Shown: one piece after another, positions 7,336 through 15,343 of the stretch
How positions within the stretch are numbered: the first letter of the stretch is position 1
How the letters are laid out: each line of letters begins with the position of its first letter
Source of the DNA: CAZAGT01 sp964484515
Lineage (GTDB): Bacteria > Desulfobacterota > DSM-4660 > Desulfatiglandales > HGW-15
DNA: 16,722 nucleotides
Reading direction: 5' to 3'
NCBI GenBank assembly: GCA_964484515.1
Contig: CAZAGT010000083.1
Coordinates: forward strand, 1 to 16,722
Notes under the pieces: model-generated
The model's input: only the letters and a program-made list of their open reading frames with translations
The model's database searches: none
What the model was told of the DNA's origin: nothing
Translations under genes and position numbers: made by a program

Positions 7336-7641
7336 TTCTTGACCAGAGTTCTCCCAATCCCCGATTTGATCTGAATGTGGGCACGGTTCCGCCCCGATTG
7401 TCGCAAAATTCCCGCTCACGACTGGGGGTTTTCAGCATTCGGGCGGACCCATCTGATCCCGAGAGATCCTGTTTGTGCCTTCGCATTCGAGGCATGCGAT
7501 GGCCCCGGAACGAGCTCGGCGCCGGCTGCTTCGTGCTCAACCGCCTGAGATGAATAGGGCGCCTGACGTGCTGCCGGGAGAACTGAGCGCACCTGGTAGA
7601 GTGACACCAAATTCAACAGAAATAGAGAAAGGGCCTCGAAG

Positions 7642-9681
7642 ATGAAGGCGACGCTCGTTACAATGACACTTGTTTGCTTTTTGGGGCTGGGCCCGTCGAT
7701 GGCGGCCGAAAAGGCTAAAGAGATCCGGTTAGATTACAAGATCGGGGTAGACTATTTCAAACAACGTAAGTACCGGGAGGCAGTGCAGGAATTCGACGAC
7801 GCCCTGGAAGGGAACCCGAAATTCAAGGAGGCGTACGCCTATCGGGGTTTGGCCTGGTATCACCTAGAGAACTACGAAAAAGCCATCGCGGACCTGAAGG
7901 AGGCCGTCGATCGTGCACCGAATGCCGCCGATTATCATTATAATCTGGGGTTGGCCTATGCGGCAAACAAGATGACGGACGAGGCGATTGGCGCCTTTAA
8001 GCAGGCTTCAGAGCTTTCGCCCAAGGACGCCGAGGCCCACTTCATGCTGGGGAAGCAGTACGCCGCCAAAGACGCCTATGATGAGGCAGTAGGGTGTTAT
8101 CTGAAGGCCAAGGAGCTTGGGTTCGGGAGCGCCGAGATCTACCGCAGTCTAGGTGAAGTCTATTTCAATGAAGGGGTGGCCAAAGAAGACAAGGCGATGG
8201 TGGAGAAGGCCATTTCCTCTTTTCTGGCAGCCGTAGAGGCGGAACCGGGCTCCGCGGAACTCTACACCGACCTGGGGATCGCATACGAACGGAATGGACA
8301 ACTGGCACAGGCCGCTCAGGCCTATCTGAGGGCCGCCGAGCTTAAGGGCGACACTCCGGAAGCCGCGAATGATCACTACCGGGCCGGCCTCATATATGAC
8401 AAACAGGGCAACGTTGAGGAGGCGGCTGCGGCGTATGCCAAGGCGGTCGAGCTCGAGCCCAAACACGCCCGTGCCCAGGCTAGGTTGGCTCAGGTGTACT
8501 ATCGCCAAGGACAGCAAGACAAGGCGGATCAGGCCCTCAAATTAGCACTGGATACGAACTCCGAATTCGTAGAGGCCCGGATTCAATATGGGAATTTGCT
8601 CCTGGACAAGGGGTTGCCGGACCAGGCCCTGGAGCAATTCAAGCTGGCGGCCGAGAACGAGGAAACTAAGGGTCGTCCCGATTATCACTACAGCATGGGA
8701 AGATGGCTCAAGAGCAAGGGAAAATACGAGGAGGCGATCTCCAAATATAAAAAGGCCCTGGAATTGGATCGCAACTTTGCCGAGGCCCATTTCGACCTGG
8801 CGCGAATTTTTGAGATTAAGGGGTTTCCGAAGCTTGCCATTCCCGAGTACGAGGCGGCATTCGAGGCAAGACCCGGTTTTTGGGAAGCCCGCTACAACCT
8901 CGGGATGATCTACGAATCCATGAAAGAAAAAGAATATGACAAGGCCATCGCGCAATACACGGAAGCATTGAAATGCAAGGAAGTCTCCTCCAAAGTATAC
9001 CTAAGGCTGGCTGAAGTACATGCTTTGCTGGCGAAGAAAAGTGAAAAAGGCAGAGAAGAGCACATCGGCGAGGCGATCAAGAACTACGAGGAATTCCTCA
9101 AGTTGAATCCAAGGGACTTTAAGGCCCTCAATAACCTGGGGATCCTCTACGACAGCCAGAAGCGGTATGACGAGGCGATCGGCAAATACGTCGCCGCTAT
9201 CGACATAAACCCACTGTATGCCAAGGCCCATTACAACCTGGGCATGACCTATGAGACCAAGGCCGACGCTGCTGAAAACGGGGCCGAGGAGTTATATGAG
9301 AATGCAAAGTCTGCTTACAAGGATGCCGTTAGCGCCGGGTCCACCGGGGCACCGGTGAGGCTTGCGATTGTCTGTGAAAAGCTTGGGCAGACCAACGAGG
9401 CGAGGGGGGCGTTCAAGGATGCCCTGGGTAAGGCCCCCGATAATGCCGAGATCCTGTATCGGTGGGGTGAGTTCCTTCTCCGGAATAAGCTCTATGATGA
9501 TGCGATCGACCAGTTCGAAAAGACGATCGTGTTGTTGGAAAAAGCGAATGAGCAGAGCACACTTCTTGCCAAGGCCTATGAAAAAAAGGGCGATGCCTAT
9601 GACAAAAAGAGAAAGCCTGATGAGGCCATCAAGGCACACACAAGGGCTAGAGACGTGATGCGAAAGAGGAAAAGTGAGTAA
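7642..9681 (+). CDS. Exported TPR-repeat protein, about 18 repeats
   Basis: A 679-residue protein with a signal peptide (MKATLVTMTLVCFLGLGPSMA, cleavage near residue 22) and then almost nothing but tetratricopeptide repeats. I count about 18, from about residue 28 to the end, most with the W/L-G-Y-A-F-A-P pattern (for example AYRGLAWYHLENYEKAI and NNLGILYDSQKRYDEAI). Three repeats carry charged insertions (near SSLGEVYF.. at ~170, ~455-475 and ~540-555). Such solenoids are protein-binding scaffolds; in the periplasm they organise envelope complexes. The ATG at 7642 has AAAGGG eight bases upstream. The stop codon overlaps the next start by 8 nt, so translation with the TonB-like gene is probably coupled. 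Confidence 0.93.
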   Translation: MKATLVTMTLVCFLGLGPSMAAEKAKEIRLDYKIGVDYFKQRKYREAVQEFDDALEGNPKFKEAYAYRGLAWYHLENYEKAIADLKEAVDRAPNAADYHYNLGLAYAANKMTDEAIGAFKQASELSPKDAEAHFMLGKQYAAKDAYDEAVGCYLKAKELGFGSAEIYRSLGEVYFNEGVAKEDKAMVEKAISSFLAAVEAEPGSAELYTDLGIAYERNGQLAQAAQAYLRAAELKGDTPEAANDHYRAGLIYDKQGNVEEAAAAYAKAVELEPKHARAQARLAQVYYRQGQQDKADQALKLALDTNSEFVEARIQYGNLLLDKGLPDQALEQFKLAAENEETKGRPDYHYSMGRWLKSKGKYEEAISKYKKALELDRNFAEAHFDLARIFEIKGFPKLAIPEYEAAFEARPGFWEARYNLGMIYESMKEKEYDKAIAQYTEALKCKEVSSKVYLRLAEVHALLAKKSEKGREEHIGEAIKNYEEFLKLNPRDFKALNNLGILYDSQKRYDEAIGKYVAAIDINPLYAKAHYNLGMTYETKADAAENGAEELYENAKSAYKDAVSAGSTGAPVRLAIVCEKLGQTNEARGAFKDALGKAPDNAEILYRWGEFLLRNKLYDDAIDQFEKTIVLLEKANEQSTLLAKAYEKKGDAYDKKRKPDEAIKAHTRARDVMRKRKSE

Positions 9682-11805
9682 GCCCAAGACTACCCGGAAG
9701 ACCGTGTTGAGGCCCCCAAGCCGGGTGGGGAAGCCTGAAAAGCCGAAGAGAAATCGTGGCGGTGACTTGCTCCACCGGAAGATTCCGCGTCTCGGCAAGT
9801 TCCTGCTCCTGGCTGTCCTATTGCACGTCGCATTTGGCGTCTACTGGTTTGTAGAGATAAGAGACGAGGGGGGCGGTGAGGCAGAACACGAAATGAAGGT
9901 GGAAACCCTGGCCAAGGAAGAGAGTGGGGTCGCGGAGCATCCCCTGGCAGTACCCACGATGACCAAACCTCCCCTGCCGTCGGAAGCCCTACCGGAACTT
10001 GAGACGCGGTCTCTTGCCGTAGCCTCCATGGGCCTGGAGCGCGCGGAAGTGCGCGTCGCCACGCTCGGCTCGCCAAAGGAGGAATCGGCCCTGCTACGTA
10101 GCCATGCGTATCGCCCGTCCGTGCGATTCGAGCAGATAGCCGCGAGGGACGTAGCAGCCCCGTCCGATGCCGGTGAGCGGGCGGCTGCAATCGTGGCGAC
10201 CGACGAGAGCATGGAAGCGCCCCCGGCGATGTATAGGGCCGTGGATCTCTCATCCTCCCTTCGGTCGCGGACGAGCGCGGCGCCCGCGAAACCGCCGGTC
10301 CTTGAGCCGGTCTCGATGGCGGAGGTAGCCCTTCGGAGCGGTGATGAGGGCCGCGAGGCCGAGATTCTAACTCTGGAGCGGATCGAACCAAAGGGCGTCC
10401 ACGTTGCGCGTATCCCCGGGAATGAGCCGGTCCAGCCATCCCTCAAACGCGCAGGCCGGGAGATTCGACCTCCTGCCCGGATGCCCTCGTATGCGCCGGC
10501 TTTCGGCGGGGAACCTCCTGAGAGGCCGGGTGAAATTCAGCGCGCCACGGCATCCGCGGCCTTGGAGCGCGCGGAAGTGCGCGTCGCCACGCTCGGCTCG
10601 CCAAAGGAGGAATCGGCNNNNNNNNNNNNNNNNNNNNNNNNNNNNNNNNNNNNNNNNNNNNNNNNNNNNNNNNNNNNNNNNNNNNNNNNNNNNNNNNNNN
10701 NNNNNNNNNNNNNNNNNCGCCGGTCCTTGAGCCGGTCTCGATGGCGGAGGTAGCCCTTCGGAGCGGTGATGACGGCCATGAGGCCGCGAGCGCACCGGTG
10801 GAGCGGATCGAACCTCAAGGTGTCGTACTCGCCCGAATCCCAGAGCCCCGAGCGGTCATGCCTCCCCGGCACCGCGCGGCTCCGGAACCCAGGGCCCTGC
10901 CTCTCCCGTCCCTTGAGGACTCCGTGGCTGAACTCGTCGCTCACCTGCTGCGGCCTGTCTTGGAAAAAACCTCTGAAAAGAAGGTCCTCCTGGCCAAGAA
11001 CCTCACCTATCAGGATACGGGATTGGAAAGCGAAATGACCAAACATCTGAGCGGGATCGTCAACGCCAAGCTGAAGGGACAGGGTCGGATCGAGCTCCTC
11101 TCTCCGGGCGATGTGGACAAGGCCCCGGACTCCATCCTGTTAGGGGAGATGTGGGAGACAGAAGACGGGATCGACATCCGCCTGCGTCTGATTGAAGGCG
11201 ATACCAGGCGCGCAGAGACAACCGTGGCGTTGCAGCTCGAAGGATACCAGCTACCTCCTGAAAAAGACGTCTCGCCCCCGCCCGTGATATCCCTCGACGT
11301 CATTCAGCGGGTCATCGCGCTCATGAACAGGGTCTTGCCCGGCGGGGGTGACTTTCAGCTCAACGTCTGGCCAGAGAAGGATGATGTGCATGCGGTCTAT
11401 CGTGAAGGCGACTATCTGGTCGTCAATGTCAAAGCGGCCAAGGATTCGCACATTTACATGGATTATTACACGGTTACCGGAAAGGTCGTGCATCTGTTGC
11501 CCAACCACCTCAAAGGCGGGGAAGGCCGCGCGAAAAAGGGTGAGAAGCTCGTCGTCGGCGAGAAACGCCAGAGGGGGAAGCAGTTGAGGTTCAAGGTGAG
11601 CGCCCCCTTCGGCGAGGAGCTGCTGGTGGTCGTAGCAAGCGACAAGGCCTTTGCTCCGCGACCGAAGAGCCGGGCCGATCTGATCGAACAGGCCGAACCT
11701 TACGCCAAGAAGTTTGGAGCAAGACTAAAGGAAAAGAAAGAGAAGGGAACGATGGCCGGTGGACACTTCATCATCATCACAAAAGCGCGGAAAGGTGAAG
11801 GCTAG
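9674..11805 (+). CDS. TonB-like anchored protein with FlgO/CsgG-like and DUF4384 domains (interrupted by assembly gap)
   Basis: Starts at GTG 9674 (GAGG four bases upstream), overlapping the TPR gene. A basic N-terminus (1-40) leads to one membrane helix, about 41-60. LAVLLHVAF, with His51, resembles the TonB anchor, whose conserved Ser-x3-His is replaced by Ala-x3-His. A long A/E/P/R-rich linker contains a tandem ~176-residue repeat. The C-terminal part (read from 10741) holds a FlgO/CsgG-like region (SVAELVAHLLRPVLEK.., SILLGEMW.., IDIRLRLIEGDT) and a DUF4384 domain (FQLNVWPEK.. through ELLVVVASDKAF). There is no TonB C-terminal domain. The 100 N put the two halves in different frames; a 203-nt gap, the length in repeat copy 1, would restore one frame. 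Being followed by ExbB/ExbD supports an energised envelope role. Two separate genes is the alternative. Confidence 0.8.
10034..10425 (+). repeat. Tandem coding repeat, copy 1
   Basis: Copy 1 encodes LERAEVRVATLGSPKEES.. and, further on, VLEPVSMAEVALRSGDEG..LERIEPKGVHVARIPG. Its first 56 bases recur identically 528 bases downstream, and 10293-10425 recurs, diverging gradually, after the N run. 528 is a multiple of 3 (176 codons). Confidence 0.85.
10562..10850 (+). repeat. Tandem coding repeat, copy 2 (contains the gap)
   Basis: Bases 10562-10617 match 10034-10089 exactly. After the N run, 10718-10770 match 10293-10345 nearly perfectly, then diverge (GDEGREAE against GDDGHEAA). The gap thus falls inside copy 2, which explains why the assembly broke here. 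Confidence 0.85.
10618..10717. other. Assembly gap, 100 N
   Basis: Exactly 100 N, the usual placeholder for a gap of unknown size. By comparison with repeat copy 1 (10090-10292), the missing piece would be 203 bases, and this length brings the left and right reading frames together, whereas 100 does not. Confidence 0.95.
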
Positions 11806-11917
11806 CCCACGGCATGAAAACCAGAAGCCTCGCACCAACGGGCGTCCGGAAAGGAAACTGCCCGATGGCGAATGGGAAGATGGCTAGACAACGTCTACAC
11901 AGGAAGAAGTGGAGCCG

Positions 11918-12664
11918 ATGAAGACACTTTGCCTCCTCGTCCTTTTGGCCTTCTTCCTTGCGTGCGTGACGGTCGCTCCGGCAGGGGCCGAGGGGAAGAC
12001 GAACCCATCAGAGGCCAAGATCTTGAAACTGTTAAAGGCCGCCGGCCCCCTGATCTACCCGATCTTTCTCTGTTCCTTGCTCAGTGTGGCCGTGATCCTG
12101 GAGCGAATCCTGGCCCTTCGACGACGAAAGGTCATCCCGGACTCCCTGGTCGGGGAATTACAGACGTGCTGGCAGCGGGGGGATACCGGGGCGGTCATGC
12201 CTCTCTGCCAGCAGAACGAGGCGCCCCTGGCACGAATCCTGGAAGCCGGTTTTCGCCGTCTCGGACATGGGCTATCAGAGATGGAAAGGGCGATCGAGGC
12301 CGCCGGCCAGCACGAGGTGTCGCTCCTCAACGCAAATCTGCGCGTCTTGGGGGCCATCGGGGCAATCGCCCCCATGATAGGGCTTCTGGGAACGGTAACG
12401 GGGATGATCAGTGCCTTCGGACAGATCTCCAAGAGCGCAGCCCGGAATCCGGAACTCGTGGCCGAGGGGATCTCGCAGGCCTTGACCACGACGGCTGCGG
12501 GCCTGATCGTGGCGATTCCTTCGCTGGCCGCCTACCATTTTTTTCGCTCGCGGATAGACCGCCTGGTCTACGACATGGAAGAGATTGCCACCAACCTCCT
12601 GATCGATGTGCCGGAGGAGATGTCTGTGCCGTTGGGAGACAAGGGGAGCCGTGATATTTCGTAA
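11918..12664 (+). CDS. exbB: ExbB/TolQ/MotA family proton channel subunit
   Basis: A 248-residue MotA/TolQ/ExbB-family protein, the pentameric inner-membrane part of a proton-motive-force-driven motor. ATG 11918 is chosen over a GTG nine bases earlier because AGGAAG and GGAG lie upstream of the ATG. An extra N-terminal hydrophobic segment (1-25, ending PAGAEG) looks like a signal peptide, as in some long ExbB proteins. The first channel helix is about 43-64 (LIYPIFLCSLLSVAVILER). A cytoplasmic loop follows, then the signature LGAIGAIAPMIGLLGTVTGM and ISQALTTTAAGLIVAIPSLA (about 145-210). It follows the TonB-like gene by 112 bases and overlaps the ExbD start by 14 nt. The symbol is generic: TolQ-type function is equally possible. 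Confidence 0.93.
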   Translation: MKTLCLLVLLAFFLACVTVAPAGAEGKTNPSEAKILKLLKAAGPLIYPIFLCSLLSVAVILERILALRRRKVIPDSLVGELQTCWQRGDTGAVMPLCQQNEAPLARILEAGFRRLGHGLSEMERAIEAAGQHEVSLLNANLRVLGAIGAIAPMIGLLGTVTGMISAFGQISKSAARNPELVAEGISQALTTTAAGLIVAIPSLAAYHFFRSRIDRLVYDMEEIATNLLIDVPEEMSVPLGDKGSRDIS

Positions 12665-13036
12665 AGTCGAAGAGGCCGGGTTTCAACCCGATTTGACCCC
12701 CCTGGTCGACGTGGTTTTTCAGTTGATCATCTTCTTCATGTCACCATGGTCTTCCCCGATTTCATCCCTAAGGTCCGGCTGGAAAAGGAACCGGAAAAGA
12801 GACAAGCGCGGGCGGAAGAACAAGAAGAGGTTCAACGCTATATCATTGAGTTAAAAGCGCAGGAGAGCTTTTTGGACGGGAAAGAGGTCTCCTTGGAGAC
12901 CTTGGCAGAACGGCTAAAACAGGCGTCGGACAAGCAGAAGGCCGTGATCCGGGCAGATCGAGGACTTTCCTACGGCCGCGTGATCGAGGTGATCCAGATC
13001 TGCAACGACGCCGGCATACAGGTCGCTGTACAGTAA
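12651..13036 (+). CDS. exbD: ExbD/TolR family protein, frame broken by an apparent 1-nt deletion
   Basis: The stator partner of ExbB. GTG 12651 (AAGGGGAG just upstream) overlaps the ExbB end. The first frame gives the family signature DLTPLVDVVFQLIIFFM, with the proton-carrying Asp in PLVDV. After FFM the frame runs into unrelated residues, while the next frame continues with MVFPDFIPKVRLEKEPEK.. and the ExbD C-terminal pattern: FLDGKEVSLETLAERLKQ, AVIRADRGLSYGRVIEVI and AGIQVAVQ. One base missing around 12739-12744 (between the FFM codons and the ATG at 12746) explains everything. No slippery heptamer is present at the break, so error or mutation is likelier than programmed frameshifting. 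With the base restored it would be about 129 residues, a normal ExbD length. Confidence 0.88.
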
Positions 13037-13123
13037 GAGGCGCTTGCTGGATAGATTCCCGGCGAGTGTGCTGGAAGGCGGGTGCCGCCAATCCTTCGGT
13101 GGTTTCCTTGGTGGGTAACCTTC

Positions 13124-13162
13124 TCCTGATTGATCTCCGGTGAATCAGGATAGCATTCTTTT
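13124..13162 (+). terminator. Weak candidate intrinsic terminator after ExbD
   Basis: TCCTGATT (13124-13131) pairs with AATCAGGA (13143-13150) around an 11-base loop, followed within about ten bases by TTCTTTT. The stem is AT-rich and the T-run is not adjacent, so efficiency would be modest. Confidence 0.35.
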
Positions 13163-13173
13163 GTCGAAAATAG

Positions 13174-13201
13174 TTTACTTCTCGGTGTTGTTTGTTATGA
13201 T
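13174..13201 (+). promoter_or_regulatory. Candidate sigma-70 promoter for the RING/Ubl/VWA block
   Basis: TTTACT (13174-13179, four of six -35 positions) and TATGAT (13196-13201, five of six -10 positions) are 16 bases apart. They lie between the candidate terminator and the next gene, 105 bases upstream of its start. Confidence 0.35.
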
Positions 13202-13306
13202 GGCTTTCGTTTGATGCGCGTGTTGTCCATGTAACCTTGAGCCTAAGCTTAGCAGTTGACGGGACTTTGCTGACGTCTAACGTTTCCGGACCTGACGGTA
13301 GAAACG

Positions 13307-14002
13307 ATGGCTCGCATCACGCTTACATCTGCGGCGATCATCCTCGCGGGAATGATTCATTTCCTCGCCGGCCTGGGCCCGAAGCCCGTGATCCTCTTGG
13401 CCGGCCTCCTCCTGCCCCTCCTGACCTACGGGCTTTGGACCTTGCTAGACTCCGAGGATCGTCTCGATTCAGACCTCTATTTACCCGGTATCACGGCGGT
13501 TTCCGGGATCCTCCTTGGTAGCCTCGTGCGTTGGGCAACCCAGCCGCAACAGACCTTCCTGCTTGACCTGCTGGCTCTCGGGCTGGGCGCCGGCACGGCT
13601 TCCGCCGTCATCGCCCTTCGCCGGTCACGGGGGCGCTCCCTGTGCTCAATCTGCCGCGCGCCGCTGACATCCAACCATTACCAATGCCCCCGCTGCAACG
13701 CGGTGGTTTGTGCCCGCTGCTGGCATGCGGACACCCTGCGGTGCAGTGATTGTGAGCGCCTTCGCCGGCCCCTCTTTCCACTGGAAGATCCCTGGTGGCA
13801 GGAGCGCCTCGGTCGGCGGGTAACCCACGGTCAGTGCATCAGGTGCAAGCGAGGCGCGAGCGAGAGGGACTTGAGACAGTGCGGTAAGTGTCAGTGGGCC
13901 ATGTGCAAGGAGTGTTGGGACCTTGAAAACGGCCGCTGTCTGAGATGTCTGTGGACCATGCCGGGGCTGCCCCGGAGTTTACGGGCTTACGCGAGGGTCT
14001 AG
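13307..14002 (+). CDS. Membrane protein with two tandem RING-like cysteine modules
   Basis: A 231-residue protein I cannot assign to a named family. The N-terminal half has hydrophobic segments at about 5-23, 27-47, 61-77 and 84-104. The C-terminal half carries eight CxxC pairs in two matching sets: C113/C116, C127/C130, C135/C138, C146/C149 and C177/C180, C192/C195, C200/C203, C211/C214. Spacing in each set is CxxC-x10-11-CxxC-x4-CxxCW-x7-CxxC, the layout of a cross-brace RING/FYVE-type fold with all-Cys ligands, probably two zinc ions per module. Tandem treble-clef ribbons without ligase activity are the alternative. No strong ribosome site precedes ATG 13307. The gene is 40 bases ahead of the ubiquitin-like-domain gene and probably shares its transcript. 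Confidence 0.82.
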   Translation: MARITLTSAAIILAGMIHFLAGLGPKPVILLAGLLLPLLTYGLWTLLDSEDRLDSDLYLPGITAVSGILLGSLVRWATQPQQTFLLDLLALGLGAGTASAVIALRRSRGRSLCSICRAPLTSNHYQCPRCNAVVCARCWHADTLRCSDCERLRRPLFPLEDPWWQERLGRRVTHGQCIRCKRGASERDLRQCGKCQWAMCKECWDLENGRCLRCLWTMPGLPRSLRAYARV

Positions 14003-14042
14003 GTACCACCTTCCTGGAGTGTGGACAACGTAAGAGGCAACC

Positions 14043-15338
14043 ATGGCGACGTACCAGATCTATTTCGACACCCAGGCCGGGGAGCAGGGCTACGATGTGG
14101 ATATCCACGAGGACGAAGTCCTCGACGAGGTCCTCCAGGACATGCTGCGCAATCTGAGTGAGCAGGGCTATGTCCTCAAGGGCGTCCAGGAGGGTGGCGG
14201 GAACATCGCAGTTACCTGGGAGGGTCGCGAGCTGAATACCAGCGAGACTTTGCCCGCACAGGGCGTCCGGCCGAACGATGTCATCCGGGTCGCGGTCAAA
14301 CAGAAGTACCTGCTCCAGGTGCGCAATGACAGCCAGACCTATGACGTGGTCCGGAGGGAAGAGATCGGCGAGGGGAGTGACGTCATCGTGGGCAATACGA
14401 TCCTGCGCTTTCACATCAAGAAGCAACAAAAACGGCTTCCCCGGGGGTCGGCCCGGGGACAGGCCCAAAAGGGCGGTGGATTTCAAAGAACCGTCTACTT
14501 TATGGGCCTGGTGGGCGGTATAGCCGGCCTTATCTGCTGGTTTGTGCTGTCTTGGGTCCCTTCCGTGGCGACCGTCCGGGGTCACGCCGTTGACGTCATG
14601 AATCTGACCTTGCTCGGTGCGATCATCGGCGGCCTGACCGTCGGTTTCAGCGACCACTGGTTCGGAGACCGCGTTATCCCCCGCTGGGTCCTGATGGGCG
14701 TCCTATGCGGCGGCGTCGGGGGCGCCCTTGGGGGCTTGATCTCCACGCCGCTTCGGAGTGCGCTCACGGATCAGCTTCGCTGGCTGGCAAGCCCGCTGCT
14801 GTGGACGGTCGGGGGGGCCCTGATCGGCTTTGGGATCAGCTCGCGGTGGTATTCGGTGAACAAGACCCGGACCCTCCACGGGCTCATCGGCGGGCTCTTC
14901 GGCGGTCTGGCGGGGGGCATCGTTTTTTGGTCGCTTCCCCATTTGGGGATCAAGGCCGACATATCTCAGGCCCTTGGATTCGTCCTCACCGGGATGGGGA
15001 TCACGTTCGGCATCGGTCTGGCCCCCGTGCTCCTGCGGCAGGGCGTCCTGGAGTTCGTCAGCAGCGGTGATCGGGCCGTGTTGGGGAGATACGAGGAGAG
15101 CGGAAAGCAATGGGAGATCCACGACGGCGGCAAGTATCTGATAGGCAGCCTGAGCGCATCGCAGACCCGGACCGTGCTTGGTCCGGAAGTCCAGATCTTC
15201 ATTCCGGACCAGATGGTTGCGCCCCGTCACGCCGTCCTGACCGCCCGCAAGGAACACTACACGATCGAACCCCATCCCGAGTTGACAGGCTCCGGCGCGC
15301 CATACAGCGTGACCGGAGGCCCCCCACGAACGAGGTGA
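14043..15338 (+). CDS. Ubiquitin-like domain / six-helix membrane / FHA-like protein
   Basis: A 431-residue protein with three parts. Residues 1-86 look like a beta-grasp ubiquitin-like domain: TYQIYFDT, GYDVDIHEDEVLDEVLQDML (strand then helix), then NIAVTWEGRELNTSETLPAQ and GVRPNDVIRVAVK, parallel to ubiquitin's [20 protein letters not shown] region. A second small beta segment (about 87-128) and a basic linker follow. About six glycine-rich helices span roughly 155-345 (GLVGGIAGLICWF, LLGAIIGGLTVGF, GVLCGGVGGALGGLI and others). The last ~85 residues resemble an FHA domain (YLIGSLSASQ, IFIPDQMVAPRHAVL, HYTIEPHPE) but stop before the usual last strands. AGAGG five bases before ATG 14043 supports the start. 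The gene ends 5 nt before the VWA start. FHA domains bind phosphothreonine, so the kinase is a plausible partner. Confidence 0.85.
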   Translation: MATYQIYFDTQAGEQGYDVDIHEDEVLDEVLQDMLRNLSEQGYVLKGVQEGGGNIAVTWEGRELNTSETLPAQGVRPNDVIRVAVKQKYLLQVRNDSQTYDVVRREEIGEGSDVIVGNTILRFHIKKQQKRLPRGSARGQAQKGGGFQRTVYFMGLVGGIAGLICWFVLSWVPSVATVRGHAVDVMNLTLLGAIIGGLTVGFSDHWFGDRVIPRWVLMGVLCGGVGGALGGLISTPLRSALTDQLRWLASPLLWTVGGALIGFGISSRWYSVNKTRTLHGLIGGLFGGLAGGIVFWSLPHLGIKADISQALGFVLTGMGITFGIGLAPVLLRQGVLEFVSSGDRAVLGRYEESGKQWEIHDGGKYLIGSLSASQTRTVLGPEVQIFIPDQMVAPRHAVLTARKEHYTIEPHPELTGSGAPYSVTGGPPRTR

Positions 15339-15343
15339 GCGAG

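Larger units (their letters stand above)
6534..7641. other. Divergent intergenic spacer, 1.1 kb
   Basis: Over 1.1 kb separates the kinase from the TPR gene. Open frames on both strands here overlap each other and show arginine/serine-rich, low-plausibility translations, so I call none of them. Recognisable elements are a 14-bp palindrome (ATCCGG-CA-CCGGAT, 6775-6788), a strong sigma-70-type promoter (7097-7124), a C5/G5 hairpin flanked by 10-bp direct repeats (7137-7180), and a small open frame (7231-7335). A stretch near 7590 has a faint D-arm look (CTGGTAGAG) but no tRNA can be folded around it. Confidence 0.6.

Noticed and set aside
7580..7620. tRNA
   Set aside because: A D-arm-like CTGGTAGAG stretch is present, but there is no acceptor stem, anticodon arm or T-arm around it.
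9690..10439. Long minus-strand open frame opposite the TonB-like gene
   Set aside because: It is rich in Arg, Pro and Ser as expected from the antisense of a GC-rich linker, and has no domain; the plus-strand frame has overlap coupling and a membrane anchor.
12714..12746. Programmed ribosomal frameshift in exbD
   Set aside because: A five-T run lies within the conserved helix, before the break, and no slippery heptamer with a downstream structure occurs at the actual break; ExbD is not known to use frameshifting.
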